Notes: generated by a model from the sequence alone, not told the origin. 64,000 nt of DNA from Pseudoxanthomonas sp. YR558 (GCF_900116385.1 NZ_FPCI01000002.1:1-64000); one strand, 5' to 3'. Shown: positions 1-6,634, counted from the first letter of the stretch. Translations and numbers: made by a program.

Positions 1-67
1 GACGGTGAGCCGCAGAGATAGGACCTGCCAGAAGAACTAGTGCGGCCGCCACGAAGACTCGATCCAT
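1..67 (-). CDS. Cassette 20, partial: exported protein of unknown function
   Basis: Only the first 22 codons are in the window. They begin with an ATG 3 bp from the attC core at 70-76 and read MDRVFVAAALVLLAGPISAA, followed by HR. This is a typical Sec signal peptide with a hydrophobic core and an ISA-A cleavage site. The mature protein lies outside, so no function can be given. Confidence 0.6.
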   Translation of the reverse strand, partial: MDRVFVAAALVLLAGPISAAHR

Positions 68-69
68 AG

Positions 70-129
70 ACCTAACGCCTGAATTAAGCCGACCCACGAA
101 GCGGGTTCGGCTTGAATGAATTGTTAGGG
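70..129 (-). repeat. attC site of cassette 19
   Basis: Outer cores are ACCTAAC at 70-76 and GTTAGGG at 123-129. The stem differs from its neighbours by one base (GACCCACGAAG instead of GACCCGCGAAG). Confidence 0.93.
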
Positions 130-150
130 CGCAGCAAGCCGGCCACTCCC

Positions 151-351
151 CTAGCGCCGATCACGACGCTCTGAACCCGTAAGTCGCTGAACGATCTTCT
201 CCCGGAAGCCGTCTACAAGAATCGCTCCAATAAGTAGTGCCACAACTCCAGGCGCAAAGAACCAGAGCGAAAAGTCGTAGCCGAATACCGGGAGCCCAAC
301 AAGCGCGACACCCAGCGCTACTAAAGCTAGCCCTATGTACCCAAGAATCAT
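151..351 (-). CDS. Cassette 19: small two-helix membrane protein
   Basis: This 66-residue protein has two hydrophobic segments, about residues 2-22 and 28-46, followed by a strongly basic tail ending SERRDRR. It would be an inner-membrane hairpin with a cytoplasmic positive tail. The ATG lies 10 bp from the attC core at 362. I do not recognise the family, and nothing in it suggests catalysis. Confidence 0.7.
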   Translation of the reverse strand: MILGYIGLALVALGVALVGLPVFGYDFSLWFFAPGVVALLIGAILVDGFREKIVQRLTGSERRDRR

Positions 352-361
352 TTCTTGTGCG

Positions 362-421
362 CCCTAACGCCTGAATTAAGCCGACCCGCGAAGCGGGTTC
401 GGCTTGAATGAATTGTTAGGT
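362..421 (-). repeat. attC site of cassette 18
   Basis: Cores are CCCTAAC at 362-368 and GTTAGGT at 415-421, with the standard central stem. Confidence 0.95.
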
Positions 422-805
422 GCCAGCCCGAGACGCCACAAAGGCCGCCGCTGCAGGCACCACGATCTCCTGGATAGACTCTGCACCAGTCAGAGCGACA
501 GAACAAATCTCTGCCAAGTCAGATGCGGTATCAGACCCCAGGCCATAGTGTGCTTCCGCATGCAGCAGGCTGGTTAGCAGGTCACCGGGGTAAAGCTCAG
601 CCTCAAGGAGCGGTTCGACGGTGAGTGCGCCGATGGCAAGTGGAGCCAGATGAGCTACCCCAATCCCCTGCCGCAAGCAGAAGGCGAGATCGCCTTGCGA
701 AAGATCGGATAGCTCGCACTGCCACAGTGAACGAGCCCGATCGCTTACGCCGGATCCGACGTCCGGGCGACTGGCCAAGCTTGGGTCAGCATCGATCAAC
801 CTCAT
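416..805 (-). CDS. Cassette 18: CdiI-type contact-dependent inhibition immunity protein
   Basis: This 129-residue protein carries the pattern I associate with CdiI immunity proteins of the CdiI_2 type. It has SLWQCELSDLSQGDLAFCLR, then QGIGVAHLAPLAIGAL, then a PLLEAELYPGDLL block at about residues 65-77. In that family the LW..L..L...DL...RQ.IG...L.PLA...L...PL....YPGDLL string is the conserved core. The protein would be cytosolic and bind the toxin tip of a CdiA-like effector. No cdiA or cdiB is in the window, so it would be an orphan immunity gene. The ATG is 4 nt after the GTTAGG core, and the stop codon overlaps the core of its own attC. The family call rests on recalled motifs, not on a search. 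Confidence 0.6.
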   Translation of the reverse strand: MRLIDADPSLASRPDVGSGVSDRARSLWQCELSDLSQGDLAFCLRQGIGVAHLAPLAIGALTVEPLLEAELYPGDLLTSLLHAEAHYGLGSDTASDLAEICSVALTGAESIQEIVVPAAAAFVASRAGT

Positions 806-808
806 GGC

Positions 809-868
809 ACCTAACGCCTGAATTAAGCCGACCCGCGAAGCGGGTTCGGCTTGAATGAATTGTTAGGC
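809..868 (-). repeat. attC site of cassette 17
   Basis: Cores are ACCTAAC at 809-815 and GTTAGGC at 862-868. Confidence 0.95.
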
Positions 869-1150
869 ACCATAACGCGGCGCCTCCGAGCCCCAAGTTA
901 CAGCATTGGAACTTACGTCAAGGCCGGCAACTCGCCTTAGCTCTTGCCATGGGGTGCTTGAGGTTTCGTACTCGATGATCTCGTAGGTGCGGCCGCAGGT
1001 TTGCCAGCTCGTGCAAGGTGCAACGTTTGGACGTTGGTCCCAAGGAATAGCGGCCAGCCGCCCTAACTCTGCCCAGGCTTCGTCGAGCGACGCGTACTCG
1101 CCGATCTGCTCGGCGTGGCTCTCGTCCTCGATTACGAAACACTTTGACAT
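863..1150 (-). CDS. Cassette 17: hypothetical protein
   Basis: This 95-residue protein has no signal peptide or membrane segment. It is acidic with several aromatic positions. A central stretch, PNVAPCTSWQTCGRTYEIIEY at about residues 41-61, holds two cysteines and reads like the core of a small alpha/beta fold. The ATG is 4 nt after the attC core GTTAGG, leaving no room for a separate Shine-Dalgarno sequence. I do not recognise the family. Small acidic orphan proteins in cassettes can be immunity proteins, but that is only a guess here. Confidence 0.65.
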   Translation of the reverse strand: MSKCFVIEDESHAEQIGEYASLDEAWAELGRLAAIPWDQRPNVAPCTSWQTCGRTYEIIEYETSSTPWQELRRVAGLDVSSNAVTWGSEAPRYGA

Positions 1151-1153
1151 GGT

Positions 1154-1213
1154 GCCTAACGCCTGAATTAAGCCGAGCCGCGAAGCGGCTTCGGCTTGAA
1201 TGAATTGTTAGGC
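1154..1213 (-). repeat. attC site of cassette 16
   Basis: Cores are GCCTAAC at 1154-1160 and GTTAGGC at 1207-1213. The central stem is a variant (GCCGAGCCGCGAAGCGGCTT) with compensatory changes on both arms that preserve pairing. Confidence 0.95.
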
Positions 1214-1567
1214 CGCGCGTCCACGGAGCCCAAGCTGCAATAGCCTATCCCTGAGAATTTTGAAGGCCAGCCATCCAAATATGATGGATATCGCAGCATA
1301 CGGCCATGCTTGATGGAAAGAGAAGAACGCATGATCTTTGTATGGTCCGCTACCCGCAACTGCCTGATAGAGCAGAAGCAGAACCCCTAGCAGCGCACCA
1401 AGTGCCACCAGCGACCAAAGAACGGTCATAGTCCAGTAGCGAATCGGTGCGGTCTTTCGCTTCAGGACGATGCTACCCATCACCCAGACGCGACGTGTCT
1501 CGACTGCGCCGGCGACCAAGTCAATGAGAAAGATGGCTAGGAAGAGAAGTGACAGAAATCGAAACAT
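1208..1567 (-). CDS. Cassette 16: three-helix membrane protein
   Basis: This 119-residue protein has three hydrophobic segments at about residues 4-22, 46-68 and 85-104, separated by short basic loops (KRKTAPIRY; ILRDRLLQ). It is probably an inner-membrane protein. A GGAG lies about 5 nt upstream of the ATG, so this gene, unlike many in the array, has its own ribosome-binding site. The TAA stop is formed by the CCTAAC core of its own attC. The family is not recognised. Confidence 0.68.
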   Translation of the reverse strand: MFRFLSLLFLAIFLIDLVAGAVETRRVWVMGSIVLKRKTAPIRYWTMTVLWSLVALGALLGVLLLLYQAVAGSGPYKDHAFFSFHQAWPYAAISIIFGWLAFKILRDRLLQLGLRGRAA

Positions 1568-1577
1568 TGTCTCCGCG

Positions 1578-1637
1578 GCCTAACGCCTGAATTAAGCCGA
1601 CCCGCGAAGCGGGTTCGGCTTGAATGAATTGTTAGGC
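1578..1637 (-). repeat. attC site of cassette 15
   Basis: Cores are GCCTAAC at 1578-1584 and GTTAGGC at 1631-1637. Confidence 0.95.
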
Positions 1638-1907
1638 CCCAGCCAGCGCTGTGACCGACTCGACTGTGATGCTGCCATTGAACCCCTCCGCAATGCACGC
1701 CGCGATAGCGTCCGAGAACTCGCCCGTCAGGGCAGAACCATCTGCGTCGTAGTCGTTGTCCGCTTGCAGCAGCAACCGAAAGCCGGCCCAAGAGCACTGA
1801 ACGTTCTGGTGCCAGGGCCGGTGCATGAACTCCTCAGCGATGTCACAGGCAGCGGCAGCGCCGACCTGCTCAGGAACTCCACTACAAGCAAGGACTATTC
1901 GATACAT
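1632..1907 (-). CDS. Cassette 15: hypothetical acidic protein
   Basis: This 91-residue soluble protein starts MYRIVLACSGVPEQVGAAAA. It continues with a histidine/tryptophan-rich stretch (EEFMHRPWHQNVQC) and an acidic segment NDYDADG. The ATG is 4 nt after the attC core GTTAGA. The strong net negative charge and small size are compatible with a toxin-binding antidote, but no family is recognised and no catalytic motif is evident. Confidence 0.65.
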   Translation of the reverse strand: MYRIVLACSGVPEQVGAAAACDIAEEFMHRPWHQNVQCSWAGFRLLLQADNDYDADGSALTGEFSDAIAACIAEGFNGSITVESVTALAGA

Positions 1908-1910
1908 GGG

Positions 1911-1970
1911 GTCTAACGCCTGAATTAAGCCGACCCGCGAAGCGGGTTCGGCTTGAATGAATTGTTAGGT
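1911..1970 (-). repeat. attC site of cassette 14
   Basis: Cores are GTCTAAC at 1911-1917 and GTTAGGT at 1964-1970. The left core deviates from the usual GCCTAAC. Confidence 0.95.
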
Positions 1971-2255
1971 GCCCATCGGGAAGAAGGTGAAGCCTTGGTT
2001 GGGCTTGCGCTCCGTCTCCGCGGGAACCTCATCAATGTTCTCGAAGTACACTTTTGCATCTTTCATCCGATACTTAGGCGCAACAGCTAGATCCGGATCA
2101 TTCCGTAAGAGTTCTACTACCAGCATCTCTGCCTCTTCTGCCGAGGCTGCGTCCACAAAGCGTGTGGTGTAGAAGCCGGCCGGCTGCTTGCTCCCTATCA
2201 GCTTGCCAGGAAAGTTATCTCCGCGAATGAAGCAACGAAAGACTGGCATGGGCAC
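1965..2255 (-). CDS. Cassette 14: hypothetical protein
   Basis: This protein of up to 96 residues has no membrane segment. The pattern NFPGKLIGSKQPAGFYTTRF, then VDAASAEEAE, then FENIDEVP and a GFTFF end suggests a compact alpha/beta domain. Two starts are possible: a GTG at 2255, inside the attC core, or an ATG at 2249. I prefer the ATG because most genes in the array start 3-6 nt after GTTAGG. The function is unknown. Confidence 0.65.
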   Translation of the reverse strand: MPMPVFRCFIRGDNFPGKLIGSKQPAGFYTTRFVDAASAEEAEMLVVELLRNDPDLAVAPKYRMKDAKVYFENIDEVPAETERKPNQGFTFFPMGT

Positions 2256-2360
2256 CTAACGCCTGAGTTAAGCCGGACCGCTGCGCGGCACGGCGGAGTG
2301 GTAAACGCTACCACTTAAGCCGAGCCGCGAAGCGGTCTCGGCTTGAACGAATTGTTAGGC
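2254..2360 (-). repeat. Atypical 107-bp attC site of cassette 13
   Basis: The outer cores are normal (ACCTAAC at 2254-2260, GTTAGGC at 2354-2360), but the site is 107 bp instead of 60. The extra DNA includes a perfect 7-bp inverted repeat, AGTGGTA-aacgc-TACCACT, between 2297 and 2315. It also includes a left arm (GAGTTAAGCCGGACCGCTGCGCGG) that differs from all other sites. It looks like part of one attC fused to a second attC lacking its left core, or a genuinely longer attC acquired from elsewhere. Confidence 0.85.
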
Positions 2361-2364
2361 GGCA

Positions 2365-2697
2365 CTACTCGAACGTCATCTCGAACGGGATGGTAATAGA
2401 GCGAAGTTTGCCAGAAGGTTCGTAGCGCCACGCTTTTACTGCTTGAAGAACAGCCTCTTTCCAGGCTGGATGCCCGGAAGCCGAAACAACAACGACGTTT
2501 GCAACGGTTCCGTCCCTTTGGATCGTGAGTCTGACTACTACATTTCCCCGTCTGAGCTCAGTAATGCGAGGAGCTTGAGGAGCGGGGCAAGAGATTGTCT
2601 CAGGATCGAGACCAGTGCACGTGGTCGCTTTGCCGGCCAAAGAACCGGCTGAAAAAAGTGATAGAGCCGAGAAGCCGGTAGCTGCGAGCCACTTCAT
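2365..2697 (-). CDS. Cassette 13: exported TonB_C-like domain protein
   Basis: This 110-residue protein has a signal peptide (MKWLAATGFSALSLFSAGSLAG) and a short TonB C-terminal-like module. The module has VVVRLTIQRDGTVANVVVV, then AWKEAVLQAVKAWRYEPS and a final strand IPFEMTF, which matches the W.(Y/F).P pattern of that fold. It lacks the TonB membrane anchor and proline-rich spacer, so it probably sits free in the periplasm. The open frame continues upstream through the neighbouring attC, but the ATG at 2697, 6 nt after GTTAGG, is the credible start. Confidence 0.72.
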   Translation of the reverse strand: MKWLAATGFSALSLFSAGSLAGKATTCTGLDPETISCPAPQAPRITELRRGNVVVRLTIQRDGTVANVVVVSASGHPAWKEAVLQAVKAWRYEPSGKLRSITIPFEMTFE

Positions 2698-2702
2698 GTG
2701 CC

Positions 2703-2762
2703 GCCTAACGCCTGAATTAAGCCGACCCGCGAAGCGGGTTCGGCTTGAATGAATTGTTAGGG
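2703..2762 (-). repeat. attC site of cassette 12
   Basis: Cores are GCCTAAC at 2703-2709 and GTTAGGG at 2756-2762. Confidence 0.95.
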
Positions 2763-3133
2763 CCATTGAAGCGAGGGTTTCGCCAGAGTGCAATGAACCA
2801 GAAGACAAGCCCTCCGCCCGTGGCGAGAAGCAGCGAAAACAGAGTTGTTGACAGCCCATTGAGCAAGAAGTCCTCCCAAGTTGACGTTGAGAACCACAGG
2901 AGAAGAAACAAGCTGGCGGCGGCAACTCCACCCATGATGGACTGCCACCAAGCTAGCCAACGTCTACGGATGAACAGCCAGATTATCGGAGTGCCGAAAA
3001 GAAGCATTACGGAGTAACTAATCACCAGCATTAGCCTGAACCACCACAGGGTATAGGTGTCATATGGTGGAACGAGGTGGGGAAGCTGAAGTATCAGGGG
3101 CGTTAGTAGCGCACCTAGAAAAACTCTGATCAT
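2717..3133 (-). CDS. Cassette 12: four-helix membrane protein reading into its attC
   Basis: This 138-residue protein has about four hydrophobic segments (residues 4-20, 32-54, 66-82 and 95-116). The frame has no stop before the attC, so the last 13 residues, NNSFKPNPLRGSA, are encoded by the attC itself and end at a TAA inside it. The same tail recurs in cassettes 3 and 10. The ATG is 3 nt after the GTTAGG core. The family is unknown; the context gives only an inner-membrane location. Confidence 0.68.
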   Translation of the reverse strand: MIRVFLGALLTPLILQLPHLVPPYDTYTLWWFRLMLVISYSVMLLFGTPIIWLFIRRRWLAWWQSIMGGVAAASLFLLLWFSTSTWEDFLLNGLSTTLFSLLLATGGGLVFWFIALWRNPRFNGPNNSFKPNPLRGSA

Positions 3134-3136
3134 GGC

Positions 3137-3195
3137 CCTAACGCCTGAATTAAGCCGACCCGCGAAGCGGGTTCGGCTTGAATGAATTGTTAGGC
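3137..3195 (-). repeat. attC site of cassette 11
   Basis: Cores are CCCTAAC at 3137-3143 and GTTAGGC at 3189-3195. The site is 59 bp. Confidence 0.95.
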
Positions 3196-3549
3196 CTCTC
3201 CACCGGAAAGGCCCGCCACCACAAGCTTAAGCCTTGAGACCGCCTCAGTGGAACCGAAGCGGCCGGCCGCGCGATAGCTCTCATTTGCCGCATCCGCGTC
3301 CGAGCAGGCCTTGGCAAGAATGGTCTCCGCCACTGTCTGATGGAGGGCAATGCGCGCGGCGTACCTGGCCAGCACGGCTTGACCTGCCTGATCCGACTCG
3401 TGGCCGTCCAGGGCAAATGACCAATAGAAGTTGTCGTACTCGGCGCAGAATTCAGCGAACGACACGTGTCCAGCAGCACACTCGCGCACCAGGTCATCAG
3501 AGCGATCTAGTGCCGCAAGGAGATCAATCTCTGTCGGGTACGAGTTCAT
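3190..3549 (-). CDS. Cassette 11: hypothetical mostly helical protein
   Basis: This 119-residue soluble protein is predicted from composition to be mainly helical and acidic. It begins MNSYPTEIDLLAALDRSDDL and has an aromatic patch EYDNFYWSFALDGHE near residues 37-51. The ATG is 11 nt after the attC core, and its stop codon is made by the CCTAAC core. No recognised motif. An immunity or antitoxin role is possible but unsupported. Confidence 0.65.
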   Translation of the reverse strand: MNSYPTEIDLLAALDRSDDLVRECAAGHVSFAEFCAEYDNFYWSFALDGHESDQAGQAVLARYAARIALHQTVAETILAKACSDADAANESYRAAGRFGSTEAVSRLKLVVAGLSGGEA

Positions 3550-3559
3550 GTCTTGAGAG

Positions 3560-3619
3560 GCCTAACGCCTGAATTAAGCCGACCCGCGAAGCGGGTTCGG
3601 CTTGAATGAATTGTTAGGG
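3560..3619 (-). repeat. attC site of cassette 10
   Basis: Cores are GCCTAAC at 3560-3566 and GTTAGGG at 3613-3619. Confidence 0.95.
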
Positions 3620-3876
3620 GGCAAGCCGGCATCAAGCCAGGCAGCGTCAAACTGTGCTGCAGACATGACGCTAATCTTGTTGCTCAAGTCCACTAGCTGC
3701 GAGTCAAACAGGAAGATCGCCGGCGGGATGGGCGCTCGGTGTACGGGCATGTCAGCGTCATCAAAACCTATCTCGCGCAACACGGACCCGTCAGCGCCGC
3801 ACTCTGTGACGATATGGGAGAGCCCAAATCTCTCGATGCCCTCGATCTCGCTCTTGCCCCAGCGCAGATAGATCAT
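3574..3876 (-). CDS. Cassette 10: hypothetical protein reading into its attC
   Basis: This 100-residue soluble protein starts MIYLRWGKSEIEGIERFGLS. It lacks a stop before the attC, so it ends with the attC-encoded tail NNSFKPNPLRGSA. An AAGG lies close upstream of the ATG, formed partly by cassette sequence after the core. The rest (HIVTECGADGSVLREIGFD; FDAAWLDAG) suggests a small mixed fold with no known active site. Confidence 0.6.
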   Translation of the reverse strand: MIYLRWGKSEIEGIERFGLSHIVTECGADGSVLREIGFDDADMPVHRAPIPPAIFLFDSQLVDLSNKISVMSAAQFDAAWLDAGLPPNNSFKPNPLRGSA

Positions 3877-3883
3877 CCTTGCC

Positions 3884-3943
3884 CCCTAACGCCTGAATTA
3901 AGCCGACCCGCGAAGCGGGTTCGGCTTGAATGAATTGTTAGGC
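3884..3943 (-). repeat. attC site of cassette 9
   Basis: Cores are CCCTAAC at 3884-3890 and GTTAGGC at 3937-3943. Confidence 0.95.
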
Positions 3944-4174
3944 CGACGGCCCGTGAGAAACAAACTGCAAAGGCTCTCTTTGCAAGGACCATTCTGGCAG
4001 ATAGACGCGGCCGAATGGTGGGGACAACAGCATGACGCCAGACTCCTCAACACCGATTGCCTGCATCTCCGCCGGCGTACGGACGATCAGCTCAATGGTG
4101 CCGGGTGTCTTCCCGTTCTCTAACAGTACGGAGTCTCCGATCTTCATGGTCGATCCGTCTGAGTAAGTAAACAT
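3938..4174 (-). CDS. Cassette 9: hypothetical small beta-rich protein
   Basis: This 78-residue soluble protein contains MKIGDSVLLENGKTPGTIEL near the start and GVMLLSPPFGRVYLPEWSL later. The pattern looks like a small SH3/KOW-like beta barrel, in which a GDxV....G..GxI strand pair is followed by an FG.V.lp strand. GGGAAG upstream of the ATG provides a plausible ribosome-binding site. The fold idea is inferred from residue pattern only, and the function is unknown. Confidence 0.65.
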   Translation of the reverse strand: MFTYSDGSTMKIGDSVLLENGKTPGTIELIVRTPAEMQAIGVEESGVMLLSPPFGRVYLPEWSLQREPLQFVSHGPSA

Positions 4175-4190
4175 GTCGCTTCCCGTCGCG

Positions 4191-4250
4191 GCCTAACGCC
4201 TGAATTAAGCCGACCCGCGAAGCGGGTTCGGCTTGAATGAATTGTTAGAC
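4191..4250 (-). repeat. attC site of cassette 8
   Basis: Cores are GCCTAAC at 4191-4197 and GTTAGAC at 4244-4250. The right core deviates from GTTAGGC. Confidence 0.95.
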
Positions 4251-4257
4251 GTGCCTA

Positions 4258-4551
4258 TCACAGACTCCCGCCCGAGGCCGCGAAACGTATCAGCAGAAAG
4301 GCTAACAGCACAATGGCAAGAGTAAGGGCGCATATGGCTAAACCCACGAGGAGCTTGAGATTGGTTGCCAACTGGCGCCACTTGCTTGGCTGGAGAAAAT
4401 GAAACACCCAGAAGGGCCACCACTCACCACCAGATGGTGAGTCAATTTTTTTGTGAAGATCGGGCATTTCTCTAGATATGCGGCCAGCTGAAGCCGTGGC
4501 CACTATGAAAGCGACTGCAGCAGACATCATGGCAGCAATGAGGACCATCAT
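4258..4551 (-). CDS. Cassette 8: two-helix membrane protein
   Basis: This 97-residue protein has an N-terminal hydrophobic segment (residues 2-22), a polar loop of about 40 residues with several tryptophans (SGGEWWPFWVFHFLQPSKW), and a C-terminal segment (about 68-91). The ATG is 28 nt from the attC core, the longest leader in the array, and a GTG nearer the core is followed at once by a stop. Probably an inner-membrane protein of unknown role. Confidence 0.63.
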   Translation of the reverse strand: MMVLIAAMMSAAVAFIVATASAGRISREMPDLHKKIDSPSGGEWWPFWVFHFLQPSKWRQLATNLKLLVGLAICALTLAIVLLAFLLIRFAASGGSL

Positions 4552-4579
4552 GCGTCGGTTACGAACCCCCTCAGTGCAC

Positions 4580-4639
4580 GCCTAACGCCAGAATTAAGCC
4601 GACCCGCGAAGCGGGTTCGGCTTGAATGAATTGTTAGGC
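4580..4639 (-). repeat. attC site of cassette 7
   Basis: Cores are GCCTAAC at 4580-4586 and GTTAGGC at 4633-4639. It carries CGCCAGAATT where the others have CGCCTGAATT. Confidence 0.95.
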
Positions 4640-4927
4640 CTCAGTCGACATGGCTGCACGCCAAGCGACTGTCGCCTCTTTGATGCCGGGCAAGCTATCA
4701 AAAGCGCGGGTATGGCGCTCGTGGTAGCTCGTTGGGTTATGTCGCACAAGCCTGGCCAGATCTGCAGCGTAGACCGTACCTCTACAAGAGATCTGCTCCG
4801 ACTCTTCGGGCGTGAGGTGCAAGTCGACGGAGTACAAGCCAACCGTGCCACATAGGACAGAAAGGTATAGATCACCATCGTTGTCGAAAAGCATCCACGA
4901 CCCGGACTCTTCTGCGATAACTCTCAT
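4634..4927 (-). CDS. Cassette 7: hypothetical protein
   Basis: This 97-residue soluble protein opens MRVIAEESGSWMLFDNDGDL. That reads as two beta strands with a DNDGDLYLSVLCG turn, then helices rich in acidic residues (LTPEESEQI). The ATG is 4 nt after GTTAGG. The N-terminal strand pair resembles small single-domain immunity proteins, but I cannot assign a family. Confidence 0.63.
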   Translation of the reverse strand: MRVIAEESGSWMLFDNDGDLYLSVLCGTVGLYSVDLHLTPEESEQISCRGTVYAADLARLVRHNPTSYHERHTRAFDSLPGIKEATVAWRAAMSTEA

Positions 4928-4930
4928 GAG

Positions 4931-4990
4931 GCCTAACGCCTGAATTAAGCCAACCCGCGAAGCGGGTTCGGCTTGAATGAATTGTTAGGT
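4931..4990 (-). repeat. attC site of cassette 6
   Basis: Cores are GCCTAAC at 4931-4937 and GTTAGGT at 4984-4990. One stem base differs (GCCAACCCGCGAAG). Confidence 0.95.
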
Positions 4991-5009
4991 GCTGACTCAG
5001 GAAAGTCCA

Positions 5010-5321
5010 TCAGCTGCTCCAAGCTAGGTGGCCGGCGACCAAAGTAGATAGAACCAGAATCAGGCACATCGTGCAAAGCCAGAAGCTAATGCACTGTGGA
5101 GCGGTCCGTAGCGCCTTGTTGGTGATCAGGGCATAGCCTGCGGCCGGAACAACAACAAGCATGAAAACGGAAGACAAGCCCATAAGAATCAGAAGCGGGC
5201 CTCTGAAGGGAGTGCGGAAGTCTAGGGCGACCAAGCTTGCCAGCGAGATAAGCCAAGTTCCCGATAGAGTGAAGAGCAAAGGTCGGCATCCCGACCATGG
5301 CGCGCATATCCATATCAGCAC
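5010..5321 (-). CDS. Cassette 6: membrane protein with uncertain start
   Basis: The frame encodes 103 residues with three hydrophobic segments (about 13-33, 41-66 and 80-98), typical of a small inner-membrane protein. Its only start at the 5' end is a GTG that overlaps the attC core. The natural ATG codons just downstream (5313 and after) lie in another frame and give a 75-residue non-membrane product. Either the GTG is used or a one-base change near the start has broken the gene. The membrane frame is preferred because of its composition. Confidence 0.5.
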   Translation of the reverse strand: MLIWICAPWSGCRPLLFTLSGTWLISLASLVALDFRTPFRGPLLILMGLSSVFMLVVVPAAGYALITNKALRTAPQCISFWLCTMCLILVLSTLVAGHLAWSS

Positions 5322-5379
5322 CTAACGCCTGAATTAAGCCGACCCGCGAAGCGGGTTCGGCTTGAATGAATTGTTAGGT
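5320..5379 (-). repeat. attC site of cassette 5
   Basis: Cores are ACCTAAC at 5320-5326 and GTTAGGT at 5373-5379. Confidence 0.95.
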
Positions 5380-5619
5380 GTCACGATCTGACCTCGAGAA
5401 GCCTCTCACCGCGCTGCCTATCAAGTAGATGCCGATTGCAGAGAACACCACCATCGCAAAGATCGCCGGGTATCCGTAGATACAGGAAGCTCTGCATATT
5501 GCAGCTTGCTCTGCTTTGAGTGATTGCCCGAAAGCTAGTAGCACTAAGAAAAGGCACCCTATCCCAGCAAGTAGGGCGGTGGCGTGGCCAGCAGGTGTTC
5601 CCTTCTTTGGTTGGGTCAT
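5374..5619 (-). CDS. Cassette 5: two-helix membrane protein
   Basis: This 81-residue protein has hydrophobic segments at about 14-32 and 52-71. Two cysteines lie in the loop (ICRASCIYGY) and could form a periplasmic disulfide. The open frame extends upstream across an attC, but the ATG at 5619 with a GGAG about 9 nt upstream is the sensible start. Unknown family. Confidence 0.66.
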   Translation of the reverse strand: MTQPKKGTPAGHATALLAGIGCLFLVLLAFGQSLKAEQAAICRASCIYGYPAIFAMVVFSAIGIYLIGSAVRGFSRSDRDT

Positions 5620-5636
5620 CGCGGAACTCCAGTGAC

Positions 5637-5696
5637 GCCTAACGCCTGAATTAAGCCGACCCGCGAAGCGGGTTCGGCTTGAATGAATTGTTAGGC
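5637..5696 (-). repeat. attC site of cassette 4
   Basis: Cores are GCCTAAC at 5637-5643 and GTTAGGC at 5690-5696. Confidence 0.95.
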
Positions 5697-6104
5697 CCCA
5701 TCCGACGCCCCCGGCGTACGGAAGGCCGAGCGGAGCCAGCCAGCTCCAAACAACGTCAGTACGGGACCAATGCCAAGAGTTAGGAGGCCGCCGGTGTATT
5801 GAGGCTCTCGCTCCACGAAAGTGTTGTATAGAACCCAAGCGACGATACTCAAGCCAATGCCAGCACAGGCCAGCCCGAATAAAGCCTGCGGCACCCCCAT
5901 TAGTATGCCGAGGGTGTGGATGAAAGTCCCGCGGCTTTGAGTGCTGCGGAGCTCACGCCCAAGATCAATCCAGTAGAGCACCACCAGGGGCAGACTGGCG
6001 AGGAAGAGTAGGAAGAAGAACCCGTTCTGGGTAAGCCCTACGAGCAACAGCGACAGAGGCATTGTCGCGATTGAAGCTCCGAGTTTTATCGCGGTCTTTC
6101 TCAT
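5691..6104 (-). CDS. Cassette 4: four-helix membrane protein
   Basis: This 137-residue protein has hydrophobic segments at about 9-24, 28-46, 66-93 and 106-123. The N-terminus is basic (MRKTAIKLG) and the end polar. The ATG is 4 nt after the GTTAGG core. It is probably an integral inner-membrane protein, with no charged residues inside the helices to suggest transport. Family not recognised. Confidence 0.67.
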   Translation of the reverse strand: MRKTAIKLGASIATMPLSLLLVGLTQNGFFFLLFLASLPLVVLYWIDLGRELRSTQSRGTFIHTLGILMGVPQALFGLACAGIGLSIVAWVLYNTFVEREPQYTGGLLTLGIGPVLTLFGAGWLRSAFRTPGASDGA

Positions 6105-6107
6105 GGG

Positions 6108-6167
6108 GCCTAACGCCTGAATTAAGCCGACCCGCGAAGCGGGTTCGGCTTGAATGAATTGTTAGCG
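6108..6167 (-). repeat. attC site of cassette 3
   Basis: Cores are GCCTAAC at 6108-6114 and GTTAGCG at 6161-6167. The inner core matches, as its complement, the CGCTAAC core at the 5' end of the same cassette (6635-6641). Confidence 0.95.
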
Positions 6168-6631
6168 CCCGCACCGCGATCTATGCGGATGCGTGCGCCA
6201 TTGATGATGGTGGCATGGAATGGCTCTCCTCGATAGGTGAACCGGAACGAGCTAGGGGACGACCAGCTAGAAAAGACGAAGCCGGACAACTCCCCCTTGA
6301 ATCCAAAGTGCTCAGCGAATGCAGCCAAGTCGACGGAACGAGAGGCTGCCACCTTGCTGCAGCACCCCTCAAGGCCTGTGGTAAGCGTCTCAAGAACCAA
6401 AGACTGATAGATCTCAGAGCGATAAACCACTACGCGTAGCGACTGTGCCTGAGGCGAATTGGGAGAATCAGTATCTGCAACCGAAGGAAGTGCTGCGCTG
6501 TCGCCAGCCGACATGAACTCGATGGCCGCATAGCTCGCTTTGGCTGTCACAGGGGTCAGCGAGGACTCGAATGCTTGTGCCGCCGCTAGGCAAGGCGCGA
6601 GAAGAAGGGCTGCTAGTAAGAGTGCTCTCAT
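6122..6631 (-). CDS. Cassette 3: secreted/periplasmic protein reading into its attC
   Basis: This 169-residue protein has a clear signal peptide (MRALLLAALLLAPCLAAAQA). The mature part has two adjacent cysteines (EGCCSK) and a beta-rich C-terminal half (GELSGFVFSSWSSPSSFRF; RGEPFHATIINGARIRI). It lacks a stop before the attC and ends with the shared attC-encoded tail NNSFKPNPLRGSA. The ATG is 4 nt after the core. Unknown function. Confidence 0.68.
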   Translation of the reverse strand: MRALLLAALLLAPCLAAAQAFESSLTPVTAKASYAAIEFMSAGDSAALPSVADTDSPNSPQAQSLRVVVYRSEIYQSLVLETLTTGLEGCCSKVAASRSVDLAAFAEHFGFKGELSGFVFSSWSSPSSFRFTYRGEPFHATIINGARIRIDRGAGANNSFKPNPLRGSA

Positions 6632-6634
6632 GGG

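Noticed and set aside
15..70. ACTAGTGCGGCCGCCAC resembles a cloning-vector polylinker (SpeI-NotI) at the left edge.
   Set aside because: It is part of an in-frame signal-peptide sequence beginning with an ATG beside an attC; there is no other vector sequence, so it is a chance match.
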